Shown here: piece after piece, positions 18,369 through 28,582 of the stretch
Layout of the letters: each line of letters starts with the position of its first letter
Numbering within the stretch: position 1 is the first letter of the stretch
Assembly (NCBI RefSeq): GCF_016617715.1
Contig: NZ_CP067225.1
Span: 2,672,001 to 2,736,000 of the forward strand
Origin: Paracoccus sp. MC1862
GTDB lineage: Bacteria > Pseudomonadota > Alphaproteobacteria > Rhodobacterales > Rhodobacteraceae
Reading direction: 5' to 3'
Length of the DNA: 64,000 nt
Program-made: the position numbers and the translations under genes
Notes under the pieces: model-generated
What the model was told of the DNA's origin: nothing
What the model saw: the letters and a program-made list of their open reading frames with translations, nothing else
The model's database searches: none

Positions 18369-18962
18369 TCACACGTTCAACGTGTTGAACTTGCCAGATT
18401 TCTTTGCGACATGCGTCGCGATCGCATCCATCAGCGGCGGCGACAGCGCGTCATAGGGTTCAAGGCCGAGTTCCCGCAGCCGGGCACGGACCGCCGGCAT
18501 CCGCTCGGGGTTCACACCGGCTTCGATGATCGAGGACACGAAAGCCGCGAATTCCGGCGCGGCCCAGCCCTCCTTGTCCGACAGCTCGGTATGCACGAAG
18601 TCGAGCCCGTAGAAGGGATGCTCGGTGTTCTCGATGCGGCCATACAGGTGAGTGCCGCAGTCGCGGCAGGCATAGCGCTGGATCGGAGCTTCCTTGTTGA
18701 CGATCTGCAGCTTGTCGCCGTTCTCGACGACTTCGATGGCGTCGCGTCCCACTACGGCGACCATGCTGAAAAGCGCACCCTCGGGCTTCCAGCACTTGGT
18801 GCAGCCGCAGACATGGTTATGCGCCGTCTGCCCGCCCACGCGGACGCGGACGGGGTTCGAGCTGCATCTGCAGGTAAGCTCGTCCCCCGCGAAGTCCTGA
18901 TGCGAAGCCTTGATGCCGTCATCGACAGCGGGGTGGATCCTGATTCCCGAGGTGTCTGCCAT
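18369..18962 (-). CDS. gfa: Glutathione-dependent formaldehyde-activating enzyme Gfa
   Basis: Small zinc protein that promotes or channels S-hydroxymethylglutathione for FlhA. The 197-residue sequence carries the metal cysteines C31 and C33 (CRC), C52, C54 and C57 (CGCTKC), and a later CRDC pair, the pattern of the Paracoccus enzyme. Its gene is first in the formaldehyde run, 95 bp upstream of flhA with a hairpin between them. Confidence 0.95.
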   Translation of the reverse strand: MADTSGIRIHPAVDDGIKASHQDFAGDELTCRCSSNPVRVRVGGQTAHNHVCGCTKCWKPEGALFSMVAVVGRDAIEVVENGDKLQIVNKEAPIQRYACRDCGTHLYGRIENTEHPFYGLDFVHTELSDKEGWAAPEFAAFVSSIIEAGVNPERMPAVRARLRELGLEPYDALSPPLMDAIATHVAKKSGKFNTLNV

Positions 18963-19045
18963 GGCCGTCCTCCTTGACCTTTGAAGAAGGTGACGGGCTC
19001 GGCCCCCGCGATCAAGTCCGCCGAAGGTTGTAACTGCTGCCGGTC

Positions 19046-19612
19046 TCAGTTGACAGCAGGCTGCGACGAGACGCCGACTTGGGCCGCCCGCAACAGGCGA
19101 TCATGCAGCATGAAGCCGTTGACCATGACCTGGATGATGTCCCCCGCCTTTGTGCCGGAAACGGGCGCCTCGAACATCGCCTCGTGCAGAAGCGGGTCGA
19201 AGCGGTCGCCGATGACCGGGGCGATGATCTGGATGCCGTGGCGGGAAAAGACGTTCTGCAATTCGCGCAGGGTCAGTTCGACGCCTTCGACAAGTTCGGG
19301 CGCGACGCTGCGGTCGGCCGCATCGATGGCGCGGGTCAGCGCGTCGTAAACCGGAAGAAGGTCGCGCGCGAGCCTGGAGCCGCCGTAGTTCTCGGCCTCT
19401 CGGCGGTCCTTTTCGGCGCGCTTGCGGGCATTCTCGGCATCGGCAAGGGCGCGCATGAAACGATCGCGCAGCTCGTCTCGCTCGGACGTCAAGGCTGCGA
19501 TGCGCGGGTCTTCGCCGTCCATGACGGGTTCATCAAGGGACAGATCGCCGTCCTGCGACAGGTCTTCCAGCGGCAATTCCGACAGATCATTGGGATTCTG
19601 CGTATCGTTCAT
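19046..19612 (-). CDS. grpE: Nucleotide exchange factor GrpE
   Basis: Co-chaperone that exchanges nucleotide on DnaK, 188 residues. It has an acidic N-terminal stretch, a long helical region ([18 protein letters not shown]) and the C-terminal beta domain signature [23 protein letters not shown]. Its start lies 3 bases after the hrcA stop, so hrcA-grpE is an operon. Confidence 0.95.
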   Translation of the reverse strand: MNDTQNPNDLSELPLEDLSQDGDLSLDEPVMDGEDPRIAALTSERDELRDRFMRALADAENARKRAEKDRREAENYGGSRLARDLLPVYDALTRAIDAADRSVAPELVEGVELTLRELQNVFSRHGIQIIAPVIGDRFDPLLHEAMFEAPVSGTKAGDIIQVMVNGFMLHDRLLRAAQVGVSSQPAVN

Positions 19613-19615
19613 TTC

Positions 19616-20671
19616 TCATCCTTTGCGGTCGGACAGGACCTTGCCGACAAGCTGGGCCGTGTAATCGACGATCGGGACGATCCGGCCGTAATTCAGGCGC
19701 GTCGGCCCGATCACGCCCACCGCGCCCACGATCTTGCGGTCAGCGTTCATATAGGACGAAACGACGAGAGAGGAACCCGAAAGTGAGAAAAGCTCGTTTT
19801 CAGAGCCGATGAAGATCCGCACGCCCTGCCCCTCTTCCGCCAGTTCAAGGAAACGGGCGATGTCGCGCTTGCGTTCCAGGTCGTCGAAAAGGCTGCGGAT
19901 GCGGTCAAGGTCGGCCGCCTCGTGATCCAGCAGGTTGGCGCGGCCCCGGACGATCAGCCTCGGGTCCGGCGCATCGGCATCCCAAGAGGCCAGCCCGGTC
20001 TCGACAAGCTGGGCTGCCAGGGTGTCGAGTTCCTGACGGGCGCGGGAAAGATGCAGGGCCATGTCCCGGCGCAACTCGGCCAGCGTATGCCCCTCGCCCC
20101 GGGCCGAAAGGAAGTTTCCCGCCTCGCGCAGCGAACTGGGCGTCTGCCCCTGCGGGGGGGTGAACAGCCTGTTTTCCACCCGTCCATCTGCGAAGACGAG
20201 GATCACCAGGGCACGGTCCGGTCCGATGCTGACGAACTCGATATGCTTGAGGGCCGCTTCCTCCTGCTTCGGCATCAGCACGACGGACGCGCCCCGGGTG
20301 ATGGTGGACAGCGCCGTGGAGACGCGGTCGAGCATCGCCCCGGTCTCGGAGGGGACGTCGCCCATGATCTCGGCAATGCGGGAACGGTCCTCGGGACCGA
20401 TAGGGCCAACCTCCATGAGGCCGTCGACGAAAAGGCGCAGGCCACGCTGGGTGGGGAAGCGGCCGGCCGAGACATGGGGGCTTTCCAGCAGGCCCATGTA
20501 TTCCAGATCCTGCATGACGTTGCGGATCGTGGCGGCGGAAACCGGCATCCCGCGGGTCAGCGTGCGCGATCCTACCGGCTCTCCGGTTTCAAGATAGGCT
20601 TCGACCACCCTGCGGAAAACCTCGCGCGAGCGGTCGTTCAGATCGGCGAAGAGATCGGGAGGCTGGGGCAT
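19616..20671 (-). CDS. hrcA: Heat-inducible transcription repressor HrcA
   Basis: Repressor that binds CIRCE operators of chaperonin genes, 351 residues. The N-terminal winged helix has [37 protein letters not shown], and the rest matches the dimerisation and insertion domains. It is divergent from rph across 78 bp. I see no CIRCE palindrome in that gap, so its own operon may not be autoregulated through that box. Confidence 0.95.
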   Translation of the reverse strand: MPQPPDLFADLNDRSREVFRRVVEAYLETGEPVGSRTLTRGMPVSAATIRNVMQDLEYMGLLESPHVSAGRFPTQRGLRLFVDGLMEVGPIGPEDRSRIAEIMGDVPSETGAMLDRVSTALSTITRGASVVLMPKQEEAALKHIEFVSIGPDRALVILVFADGRVENRLFTPPQGQTPSSLREAGNFLSARGEGHTLAELRRDMALHLSRARQELDTLAAQLVETGLASWDADAPDPRLIVRGRANLLDHEAADLDRIRSLFDDLERKRDIARFLELAEEGQGVRIFIGSENELFSLSGSSLVVSSYMNADRKIVGAVGVIGPTRLNYGRIVPIVDYTAQLVGKVLSDRKG

Positions 20672-20749
20672 TCGGGTTGCAGGGACCGGGACGGAGCCTT
20701 TAGTTTGCGGCAGTCAAAAAGATGGCCCGAGGGCCGGAAAGGATCACTT

Positions 20750-21463
20750 ATGCGACCCTCTGGCCGGAAGTTAGCGGAACTGCGCCCGATTTCAATCGAA
20801 ACCGGGGTGATGACCCATGCCGAGGGGTCCTGCCTGATCCGCATGGGGGGCACGCATGTGCTGTGCTCGGCCTCGATCGAGGAAAAGCCGCCGGCATTCC
20901 TGCGCGGAACCGGTCAGGGCTGGGTGACGGCGGAATACGGGATGCTGCCGCGGGCGACCCACAGCCGCAATCGCCGTGAGGCTGCGGCAGGAAAGCAATC
21001 CGGCCGCACGCAGGAAATCCAGCGCCTGATCGGGCGGGCGTTGCGGGCCGGGGTGGACCGGCTTGCCCTGGGAGAGCGGCAGATCGTGATCGACTGCGAC
21101 GTGATCCAGGCCGACGGCGGAACCCGCTGCGCGGCTATCACCGGCGGCTGGGTGGCGTTGCGGCTGGCGGTGAACCGGCTGCTGGATGCGAAGCTGATTG
21201 CCAGCGACCCCATCCTGGACCATGTCGCGGGGGTGAGCTGCGGCATCTATGCAGGCCAGCCGGTACTGGACCTGGATTATGCGGAAGACAGCGAGGCCGG
21301 CACGGACGGGAACTTCGTGCTGACCGGAGGAATGCGCCTGATCGAGGTGCAGATGTCGGCGGAAGGCTCGGCCTTTTCCCGCGATCAGATGATCACGCTG
21401 CTCGATCTGTCCGAGAAGGGGGTGGCCGAACTGGTCGCGGCGCAGAAGGCGGCCGTATCGTGA
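20750..21463 (+). CDS. rph: Ribonuclease PH
   Basis: Phosphorolytic 3'-exonuclease that trims tRNA 3' ends, 237 residues starting [19 protein letters not shown]. Family motifs include [25 protein letters not shown] and [17 protein letters not shown]. The ATG at 20750 follows GGAAAGGA; the longer upstream frame is an antisense shadow of hrcA. It overlaps rdgB by GTGA and heads an rph-rdgB-hemW operon. Confidence 0.96.
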   Translation: MRPSGRKLAELRPISIETGVMTHAEGSCLIRMGGTHVLCSASIEEKPPAFLRGTGQGWVTAEYGMLPRATHSRNRREAAAGKQSGRTQEIQRLIGRALRAGVDRLALGERQIVIDCDVIQADGGTRCAAITGGWVALRLAVNRLLDAKLIASDPILDHVAGVSCGIYAGQPVLDLDYAEDSEAGTDGNFVLTGGMRLIEVQMSAEGSAFSRDQMITLLDLSEKGVAELVAAQKAAVS

Positions 21464-22068
21464 GACGGTTTCTGGAAAGGAAGCTGCTGGTCGCGACCCA
21501 TAACCCCGGCAAGCTGGAGGAGATGCGGGCGCTTTTCGCGCCGCAGGGGATCGAGGTTGTTGGGGCCTCCGGTATGGGCCTGGATGAACCTGAGGAAACG
21601 GAAACGAACTTTGTCGGGAATGCGCGCATCAAGGCGCGGGCGGCAATGTCTGCCACCGGGCTGCCGGTGCTGGCCGATGACAGCGGGATCACCGTGGACG
21701 GGCTTGACGGCGCGCCGGGGGTGCATACCGCCGACTGGGCAGCAACACCGAACGGGCGCGATTTCATGCAGGCCATGCAGCGGACATGGAACGAGCTTGA
21801 GGCTCGCGGCGTGCCGGAGCCCCGGACCGCCCAGTTCCGGGCGACATTGCTGATGCTGTGGCCGGATGGGCATGAGGAGGTGTTCGAGGGCATTGCGCCG
21901 GGGCGCTTGGTCTGGCCGCCGCGCGGGCAGTTGGGGCATGGCTATGACCCGATATTCGTGCCAGAGGGTCACGATAGGACCTATGCCGAGATGACGGCAG
22001 ACGAGAAGAATGCGATCAGCCACCGGGCGGTAGCATTCCGCAAGCTCAAGGCGATGCTGGAGGCGTGA
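21460..22068 (+). CDS. rdgB: XTP/dITP diphosphatase RdgB (HAM1 family)
   Basis: House-cleaning nucleotide pyrophosphatase that removes ITP, dITP and XTP, 202 residues. Motifs are [14 protein letters not shown] near the N-terminus, [17 protein letters not shown] in the centre, and [10 protein letters not shown] and [10 protein letters not shown] near the end. It starts at a GTG overlapping the rph stop and ends overlapping hemW, both as GTGA. Confidence 0.95.
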   Translation: MRRFLERKLLVATHNPGKLEEMRALFAPQGIEVVGASGMGLDEPEETETNFVGNARIKARAAMSATGLPVLADDSGITVDGLDGAPGVHTADWAATPNGRDFMQAMQRTWNELEARGVPEPRTAQFRATLLMLWPDGHEEVFEGIAPGRLVWPPRGQLGHGYDPIFVPEGHDRTYAEMTADEKNAISHRAVAFRKLKAMLEA

Positions 22069-23228
22069 ACGAGTCTGCAGAGCAGGATTGGCTGAATGGC
22101 GGCTTCGGGCTTTATGTCCACTGGCCCTTCTGCGCGTCCAAATGCCCTTACTGCGATTTCAACAGTCATGTTGCGGCGGTGATTGACCAGCGCAGGTGGC
22201 TGGAAGCCTACCGCTTGGAAATCGCCCGGGTTGCGGAGGAAACAAAGGGCCGCGTTCTCCGCAGCATCTTCTTTGGCGGAGGCACGCCGTCGCTGATGCA
22301 GCCGGAGGTGGTCGGCGCTGTGATCGATGCAGCTCGGGCGGGCTGGGGTTTTGCCAATGACATCGAGATCACCCTTGAGGCCAATCCGGGCAGTGTCGAA
22401 CGCGGCCGCTTTCAGGGCTATGCAGAGGCTGGCGTCAATCGCCTGTCCATGGGCCTGCAGGCGTTGAATGACGCCGACCTGCGGCGGCTTGGGCGATTGC
22501 ACAGTGTTTCCGAAGCACGCGCCGCCTTCGAGGTTGCACGGGCCTGCTTCCCTCGGGTGAGTTTCGACCTGATCTATGCGCGGCAGGCTCAGACCCGGGC
22601 AGCATGGAGGGCCGAGTTGCGAGAAGCGCTGGAGATGGCGGTGGATCATCTGTCGCTTTATCAACTGACGATCGAGGACGGTACTGCCTTTGGTGCCCGC
22701 GCGGCGGCGGGTGGCTTGAAGGGGCTTCCCGATGATGACCTCGCAGCAGATATGTATCTGGATACACAGGAAATCTGCCTGTCCAACGGGTTTCCGGCCT
22801 ATGAAGTGTCGAACCATGCGCAGGAAGGGGCCGAGAGCCGGCACAATCTGGTTTACTGGCGGCAGGGCGATTGGGCCGGTATCGGACCCGGGGCGCATGG
22901 ACGGCTGACGTTGAATGGCTGTCGTTGGGCGACCGAGGCCCCCCGCGCGCCCGGCGCTTGGCTTGAAGCTGTCCGCAAAGGTGCCGGAGAAGTTCCACGC
23001 GTGCCAGTGCCGCGGAACGAACAGGCAACGGAATACTTGCTGATGTCGATGCGACTGGCGGAAGGTCTGGATCTGGTCCGCTATGCGCGTCTTGCTGGAA
23101 AACCCCTTTCAGACAATGTCATCGCAGAACTGGTCGAACTGGAATTGATCGACCTGGCACCCGGTCGATTGCAGGTGACAACAAAAGGTCGCCCGGTATT
23201 GAATGCGATCCTGCGGGCACTCGCCTGA
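22065..23228 (+). CDS. hemW: Radical SAM haem chaperone HemW
   Basis: HemN-like radical SAM protein of 387 residues. The [4Fe-4S] motif FCASKCPYCDF lies near residue 23, followed by the GGGTPSLM motif and LEANPGSVE. The short form, beginning just ahead of the cluster motif, marks the HemW haem chaperone rather than a true coproporphyrinogen dehydrogenase. GTG start with a 4-base overlap to rdgB. It converges on parB with 3 bases between the stops. Confidence 0.93.
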   Translation: MNESAEQDWLNGGFGLYVHWPFCASKCPYCDFNSHVAAVIDQRRWLEAYRLEIARVAEETKGRVLRSIFFGGGTPSLMQPEVVGAVIDAARAGWGFANDIEITLEANPGSVERGRFQGYAEAGVNRLSMGLQALNDADLRRLGRLHSVSEARAAFEVARACFPRVSFDLIYARQAQTRAAWRAELREALEMAVDHLSLYQLTIEDGTAFGARAAAGGLKGLPDDDLAADMYLDTQEICLSNGFPAYEVSNHAQEGAESRHNLVYWRQGDWAGIGPGAHGRLTLNGCRWATEAPRAPGAWLEAVRKGAGEVPRVPVPRNEQATEYLLMSMRLAEGLDLVRYARLAGKPLSDNVIAELVELELIDLAPGRLQVTTKGRPVLNAILRALA

Positions 23229-23231
23229 GTA

Positions 23232-24110
23232 TCAGGCACCAGCGCCCAAGAGTTGGCACAGACGATCCAACTGTTCCAGATCGTGGTATGTCACCGTCAC
23301 CCGTCCACCGTCTTGACCGGCATGGTCGATCCGGACGCGCATCTTGAGATGGGCCGAGAGATCTGCTTCCAAGGCACGGGTATCCGAATCCTTGTTGTCT
23401 TTCTCCTGCTTCGGAACAGGTGCGGGACGTTCCGCCACTTGGCGGGCGAGGGCCTCTGTCTCTCGCACGGAAAGGTTGCGGTCGATCACCTTTCGCGCCA
23501 TGGCGATGGGATCTGGCGCGGTGATAAGCGCCCGCGCATGGCCTGCGCTGATTTTTCCATCCCGCACAAAGCCTTGAACCTGATCGGGCAGATTCAGCAG
23601 CCGCAGCAGGTTGGAGATATGGCTGCGGCTCTTGTCCAAGGCTTCCGCGAGCCTTTCCTGAGTATGGCCAAACCGATCCATGAGTTGGCGGAAGGAAGCC
23701 GCCTCTTCGATCGGATTGAGGTTGGCACGCTGAATGTTTTCGATAAGGGCCACTTCCAGGACTTCCGTATCATCCAGCTCACGGACAAGAACCGGAAGTT
23801 CATGCAACTGGGCAATCTGGGCCGCACGCCACCGGCGTTCTCCGGCAACGATCTGGTAGAGATCCGGTTCACTCGGGTGAGGACGGACGATCAGAGGCTG
23901 CAGCACGCCGCGATTGCGCAGGGAGGCCGCGAGTTCAGCCAGTGCTTCGGGGTCAAACTGACGGCGTGGCTGGTCCGGGTTCGGGATGAGCTGTTCGACA
24001 GGAACATTCAGGGTGCTGCGCGACTGGGTTCCCGGCGACAGTTCGACATCGGCCATGAGCGCGGACAGGCCTCGTCCAAGGCCTCCCTTACGGGGTTTTG
24101 GATCAGCCAT
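23232..24110 (-). CDS. parB: Chromosome-partitioning protein ParB
   Basis: CTPase and parS-binding protein that loads origin-proximal DNA for segregation, 292 residues. It starts with the typical basic KPRKGGLGRGLSALM. It has the GERRWRAAQ box of the ParB/Srx N-domain, the helix-turn-helix region around LAEALDKSRSHISNLLRLL, and a C-terminal dimer domain. It overlaps parA by 8 bases. Two parS-like sites lie at 25439 and 27308. Confidence 0.96.
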   Translation of the reverse strand: MADPKPRKGGLGRGLSALMADVELSPGTQSRSTLNVPVEQLIPNPDQPRRQFDPEALAELAASLRNRGVLQPLIVRPHPSEPDLYQIVAGERRWRAAQIAQLHELPVLVRELDDTEVLEVALIENIQRANLNPIEEAASFRQLMDRFGHTQERLAEALDKSRSHISNLLRLLNLPDQVQGFVRDGKISAGHARALITAPDPIAMARKVIDRNLSVRETEALARQVAERPAPVPKQEKDNKDSDTRALEADLSAHLKMRVRIDHAGQDGGRVTVTYHDLEQLDRLCQLLGAGA

Positions 24111-24888
24111 GTGCTGCCTTTCCCTGATCCCGATTCCGGTCGATCAGTTCATTTGCCAAGGCGCGATAAGCAGCGCTGCCCTTGGAAGATGGGTCATAGT
24201 GAATCACTGGCAGAGCATGAGATGGTGACTCTGAAACCCGGACGTTCCTGGGCACCACTGTTCTGAAAACAAGCGAACCCAATGTCTTGCGGGCATCTGC
24301 CTCGACATGCTGCGACAGGTTGTTCCGTGAATCCGCCATGGTCAGAAGAACACCCTCGATCCGCAGGTGTGGATTGGCAGAGCTTCTGACTTCCCGAATT
24401 GTCAGTAGAAGTTGCGAAAGTCCTTCCAAGGCATAGAACTCAGCTTGAAGAGGCACGATCACGCTGTCCGCAGCAACCATCGCGTTAAGGGTAAGCAGGC
24501 CAAGGGCCGGGGGACAGTCGATCAGCACGGTGCCGGTCGCCTGCTGCAACGCATCGGCAAGAAGATGCGTCCGGCGCGCCCGCGAGGCAATGTCAAGTTC
24601 GGCCGATGCAAGGTCGGGCGTGGCCGGAACGATGGTCAGGTTCGACAAGCCGGTCGGATGACGTGCGTTCATCCACTCGACCTCTCCGGTCAGCAGATCG
24701 TAGCTGGTGGTCTCACGTTTGTCGGGATCAACACCCAAGCCGGTGGAGGCATTTCCTTGGGGATCAAGGTCGATGATGGTGACATCCACGCCGATTTCAG
24801 CCAGAGCAGCGCCAAGGTTGATGGCTGTGGTCGTCTTTCCGACTCCGCCCTTCTGGTTGGTGATGGCGATGATGGTGCGGTCAAACAT
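24103..24888 (-). CDS. parA: Chromosome-partitioning ATPase ParA
   Basis: Deviant-Walker ATPase that drives ParB-parS complexes, 261 residues from the ATG at 24888. KGGVGKTT occupies residues 13-20, and DLDPQGNASTGLG and DCPPALGLLTLNA follow. The frame is open to 24984, but those residues overlap rsm[13 protein letters not shown] is the standard start (MFSMFDR at 24897 is also possible). It overlaps rsmG by 8 bases and parB by 8. Confidence 0.95.
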   Translation of the reverse strand: MFDRTIIAITNQKGGVGKTTTAINLGAALAEIGVDVTIIDLDPQGNASTGLGVDPDKRETTSYDLLTGEVEWMNARHPTGLSNLTIVPATPDLASAELDIASRARRTHLLADALQQATGTVLIDCPPALGLLTLNAMVAADSVIVPLQAEFYALEGLSQLLLTIREVRSSANPHLRIEGVLLTMADSRNNLSQHVEADARKTLGSLVFRTVVPRNVRVSESPSHALPVIHYDPSSKGSAAYRALANELIDRNRDQGKAAHG

Positions 24889-25459
24889 GCTGAACATTCC
24901 AGATCTGCAGGATGGCCGCGCCGTCCTCTGTATTGCTTGGATGGACCTGCAACTCGAAGCGCCAAGAGTTTCGCGCGGGATCAAGTTCGGTTTGCCAACT
25001 GCGACCCTTCATGAGCCAAGCGGTTCCTTCTGGCGCCAGATGCCTGTCGAGATATGGCATGAGGCGGTTGAGAGGTGCAAGCGCACGCGCGCTAACGATG
25101 AGAGCCTGCGCGGGAGCTAGGTTTTCAATGCGCGCTGCCTCGGCCGTGCAATTCGAAAGCGATAACTCGCGGATAACGGTCTGCAGAAAAGCAACCTTGC
25201 GGTTATCCGAGTCCACAAGCCGGAAAGGGTTCTGAGGGCGGCAAATGGCCAATATCAGGCCCGGCAATCCCCCGCCGCTGCCGATATCCAGCCATGAGCC
25301 TTGAGTGGACGGTGCGAGATCGTTCAGTTGAAGACTGTCCTGGATGTGGCGCGTTTCAAGATCATCGACGGAAGACCGTGCCACGAGATTGATGTTTGGG
25401 TTCCATCTTCTGATCAGTGCTGCATACTGCTCCAGCTTCGCTTCACGTGAAGCATTCAT
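24881..25459 (-). CDS. rsmG: 16S rRNA (guanine527-N7)-methyltransferase RsmG
   Basis: SAM-dependent methyltransferase (GidB), 192 residues. It has the SAM loop [17 protein letters not shown] and the [12 protein letters not shown] motif. It overlaps mnmG by 4 bases and parA by 8. Its first codons (MNASREAK) coincide with a parS-like palindrome. Confidence 0.95.
   Translation of the reverse strand: MNASREAKLEQYAALIRRWNPNINLVARSSVDDLETRHIQDSLQLNDLAPSTQGSWLDIGSGGGLPGLILAICRPQNPFRLVDSDNRKVAFLQTVIRELSLSNCTAEAARIENLAPAQALIVSARALAPLNRLMPYLDRHLAPEGTAWLMKGRSWQTELDPARNSWRFELQVHPSNTEDGAAILQIWNVQHV
25439..25454. promoter_or_regulatory. parS-like ParB site over the rsmG start
   Basis: CGCTTCACGTGAAGCA matches the common parS sequence TGTTTCACGTGAAACA at 13 of 16 bases, and its central CTTCACGTGAAG is a perfect palindrome. 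It encodes the codons just after the rsmG start. Position near parAB and the origin supports it, although the mismatches may weaken binding. Confidence 0.65.
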
Positions 25460-27324
25460 GCCGCAGTTCCCGATCGCGTACGTAGAAGGGCGATCAGAAG
25501 GCTCAGCGCTGCCGCAGTCATACCTTCAACTATAGCGGCTTGAGCGATGTTTGCGGGTCGATGACCGGCCAGTTTCATGCGCAATTCCTTGGACAATCCT
25601 GCCACTTCATCGAAGTTGAGTTCGGCGGGAATGAGGAGGCTTTCATATCGGCGAATGTCGGCCGCATCACGCTGCTGCCGCTCTGTGAACTGCACATACA
25701 TCGCTTCGTTGCAGACAAGATCTAAAGCTTCCCTGTCACCAGCGATGTCGGTCGGCAACAAAGGTACGATTTTGGAAAAATCTACGTCACTCTGGCCCAA
25801 GAGACTGAAGACCGTCCGACGGTTTCCGTCTTGCCGAACAATGATGTCACGCCTTCCGAGTTCCTGTGGTGTAAAGCTGATAGCCTGACAGGACCTTTGA
25901 ACGTTCTTGAAGCGTTTCAGCTTTTCTTGGAATCTTGTTGCACGTTCTTCCCCCACAAGACCCCATTCAATCCCTTTCGGAGTCAGACGTCGATCCGCGT
26001 TGTCGATTCGAAGGGAAAGACGGAACTCTGCCCGCGACGTGAACATCCGATAAGGTTCCGTCACGCCACGCGTTAGTAGATCGTCGATCATCACCCCGAT
26101 ATAGCTTTCCGTCCTGCTGAACACAGCAGGTGGTCTGCTTTGAGCGGAGAGTGCCGCATTGAGACCAGCTACCAACCCTTGGGCTGCCGCTTCTTCATAG
26201 CCTGTGGTTCCATTGATCTGACCGGCAAGATAAATGCCACTGACCGACTTCAACTCCAACGTCGGGTGCAAGGCCCGGGGATCGATGTAGTCGTATTCTA
26301 TCGCATAGCCTGGTTGAACAATCTCGGCGGCTTCGAGGCCCCGAATCGATCTTACATATTCCAGTTGAACTATCTCTGGCAGAGAGGTTGAAAGCCCGTT
26401 GGGATAGACCAGTTCGCTGTCATGACCTTCAGGCTCAAGAAAGATCTGGTGGCTGGTCTTTTCAGAGAACCGCACCACTTTGTCTTCCACAGACGGACAA
26501 TAGCGTGGGCCCTTGCTGTCGATCTGGCCACCATACATCGCTGATTGATGCAGATTTTCGCGAATGATCTTATGGGTTCTTTCGTTCGTGTGGGTGATCG
26601 CACATGCAACTTGAGGTGCTTCCGGTGCAACAGTCATGAAAGACATCATGACTGGATGACGGTCTCCCGGCTGCTGCTGCAGGCTGTCCCAATCTACGGA
26701 ACTGCGCAACAACCTTGGAGGTGTTCCGGTTTTCAAGCGCCCGAGTGGAAGTTCCAGTTCAAGCAAGGCTGCCGCCAAGCCTGCAGAACGATCATTCCCC
26801 CACCGGCCAGACGGTCGAGTGACATCCCCGATATGGATCACCCCATTCAAGAAGGTGCCTGCGGCCACGACCACTGTAGCGCATTTGATTTCGTCGCCTG
26901 TGGCCAGGATTATACCCTTAATCCGCATGTTCTCAATGGTAAGGGACGACACTTCGCCAATTACAAGCTCAAGCCCTAAAACTTTGGCAAGTTCTGCGGC
27001 GGCAGCTGTCCGGTACAATACGCGGTCAGCTTGGACCCGTGGCCCCTGAACCGCAGGCCCCTTGCGCCGGTTGAGAAGACGGAACTGGATCCCTGCAGCA
27101 TCTGCGACACGACCCATCAACCCATCCAGTGCATCGATTTCCCGGACAAGATGCCCTTTCCCGAGACCACCGATCGCCGGATTGCACGACATGGTCCCCA
27201 CGTCCTCGGGACGCATCGTCACAAGGCCCACTGACACGCCCAAGCGGGCCGCGGCAGCTGCAGCTTCAAGCCCCGCATGACCTGCCCCAATCACAACAAC
27301 ATCAAAATGTTTCACGTGAAGCAC
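25456..27324 (-). CDS. mnmG: tRNA uridine-5-carboxymethylaminomethyl modification enzyme MnmG
   Basis: FAD enzyme that, with MnmE, modifies U34 of several tRNAs, 622 residues. The FAD motif [20 protein letters not shown] is at the N-terminus, followed by [20 protein letters not shown] and the family motif [13 protein letters not shown]. It lies directly downstream of mnmE with adjoining coordinates. The start codon and first residues MLHVKH are encoded within a parS-like site. Confidence 0.97.
   Translation of the reverse strand: MLHVKHFDVVVIGAGHAGLEAAAAAARLGVSVGLVTMRPEDVGTMSCNPAIGGLGKGHLVREIDALDGLMGRVADAAGIQFRLLNRRKGPAVQGPRVQADRVLYRTAAAAELAKVLGLELVIGEVSSLTIENMRIKGIILATGDEIKCATVVVAAGTFLNGVIHIGDVTRPSGRWGNDRSAGLAAALLELELPLGRLKTGTPPRLLRSSVDWDSLQQQPGDRHPVMMSFMTVAPEAPQVACAITHTNERTHKIIRENLHQSAMYGGQIDSKGPRYCPSVEDKVVRFSEKTSHQIFLEPEGHDSELVYPNGLSTSLPEIVQLEYVRSIRGLEAAEIVQPGYAIEYDYIDPRALHPTLELKSVSGIYLAGQINGTTGYEEAAAQGLVAGLNAALSAQSRPPAVFSRTESYIGVMIDDLLTRGVTEPYRMFTSRAEFRLSLRIDNADRRLTPKGIEWGLVGEERATRFQEKLKRFKNVQRSCQAISFTPQELGRRDIIVRQDGNRRTVFSLLGQSDVDFSKIVPLLPTDIAGDREALDLVCNEAMYVQFTERQQRDAADIRRYESLLIPAELNFDEVAGLSKELRMKLAGHRPANIAQAAIVEGMTAAALSLLIALLRTRSGTAA
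27308..27323. promoter_or_regulatory. parS site at the mnmG start
   Basis: TGTTTCACGTGAAGCA matches the common parS sequence at 15 of 16 bases. It overlaps the second and third bases of the mnmG start codon and encodes the first residues of the protein. About 2.4 kb from parA and 3.2 kb from the probable origin, it is the best ParB-loading candidate in the window. Confidence 0.85.
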
Positions 27325-28575
27325 CTACTTCCCTATGCAGAAGCGTGAGAAGATCTCGTCAAGATAATCATCCACTGCGATGCGACCAACAACCTCGGTC
27401 AGCCGCTGTGACGTATGCCGCACAATTTCTGCAAGCAGCTCGGGAGGCAGATCAGGCCCCATGTCAAGCGCTTCTGCTGCAGTCTCCAGACACTCCGCCT
27501 GCCGTCGCCGCGTGATGACGCCAGCCCCGGCCACGCGTTGACTCAGCCGATCCTTGACCTGTTCCAACATCTTGGGAATGCCCGTACCGGAAACAGCCGA
27601 GATCCCATTCCCTCCCAGATCGGCCTTGGTACGAAGAACCAAGTCATCACGCTGCAGAAGATCCTGGACGGGTTGTCCATCTTCAGACAGGTGTATTCTC
27701 AGGTCTGCATTACGCGCCCGATCCAGCGCCCGCTTGACTCCCAGGAATTCGACCTGATCCTGCGTCTTTCGAAGCCCCGCCGTGTCCAGGAACGTGACCG
27801 CCAACCCCCCAAGATCGGTATGAAGCTCGATCACATCGCGGGTCGTTCCGGCAACATCGCTGACCAGTGCCAATTCCCGTCTTGCAATCCGGTTCAGCAA
27901 GGATGACTTGCCCGCATTCGGAGGACCGACGATCGCCACCTCAAAACCTGTCCGTATCCGCTCAGCTGCGGGATAGCCGGCAAGTGCCGCTAGAATATCG
28001 CCACGGACACCTTTCAGCAGATCAAACACCTCTGCTGGAACGTCTTCAGGGACTTCTTCATCGGCGAAATCCACTGAAACCTCGATCAACGCTCCTGCTC
28101 GGACAAGACGTTCGCGCAGGCTCTCGGTCCATCGGACAAGCTCGCCCGACATGACCCGCATCGCCTGCTGACGCTGAGCCTCGCTTTCAGCGGACAGAAG
28201 ATCGGACAGGGCTTCGACCTCGCTCAAGGCGATCGCGCCGCTCATCAGCCCTCGGCGGGTGAACTCTCCGGGTTCCGCCATCCGGGCGCCATGCCGCCGC
28301 AATGCCGCTTCAAGCCGACGCACCACGACGGGGGCGCCATGAATCTGGAACTCGACAACCTCATCGCCAGTGAAGCTCGATCCCTGGTCGAAACGAATGA
28401 CCAGGCCCCGGTCGATCAACTCGCCATCCCGCAGAGATCTCAACTCGGCCCTGCGAGCCTCGGGCAGCGGTCCGGCAAGGGCCTCGCCAATCAGACGCGC
28501 CTCGGGTCCGCTCAGGCGGACAACAGAGATTCCGCCTCGGCCAGGAGGCGTCGCTTCGGCGTAGATCGTGGACAT
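27325..28575 (-). CDS. mnmE: tRNA modification GTPase MnmE
   Basis: GTPase partner of MnmG, 416 residues, slightly shorter than the usual 430-450. An N-terminal tetrahydrofolate-binding domain begins MSTIYAEATPPGRGGISVVRLSG. The G domain has GPPNAGKSSLLN, the DVAGTTRD switch and DTAG. The essential C-terminal CIGK ends the protein. It sits 7 bases after the rho stop. Confidence 0.96.
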   Translation of the reverse strand: MSTIYAEATPPGRGGISVVRLSGPEARLIGEALAGPLPEARRAELRSLRDGELIDRGLVIRFDQGSSFTGDEVVEFQIHGAPVVVRRLEAALRRHGARMAEPGEFTRRGLMSGAIALSEVEALSDLLSAESEAQRQQAMRVMSGELVRWTESLRERLVRAGALIEVSVDFADEEVPEDVPAEVFDLLKGVRGDILAALAGYPAAERIRTGFEVAIVGPPNAGKSSLLNRIARRELALVSDVAGTTRDVIELHTDLGGLAVTFLDTAGLRKTQDQVEFLGVKRALDRARNADLRIHLSEDGQPVQDLLQRDDLVLRTKADLGGNGISAVSGTGIPKMLEQVKDRLSQRVAGAGVITRRRQAECLETAAEALDMGPDLPPELLAEIVRHTSQRLTEVVGRIAVDDYLDEIFSRFCIGK

Positions 28576-28582
28576 GCCATTC

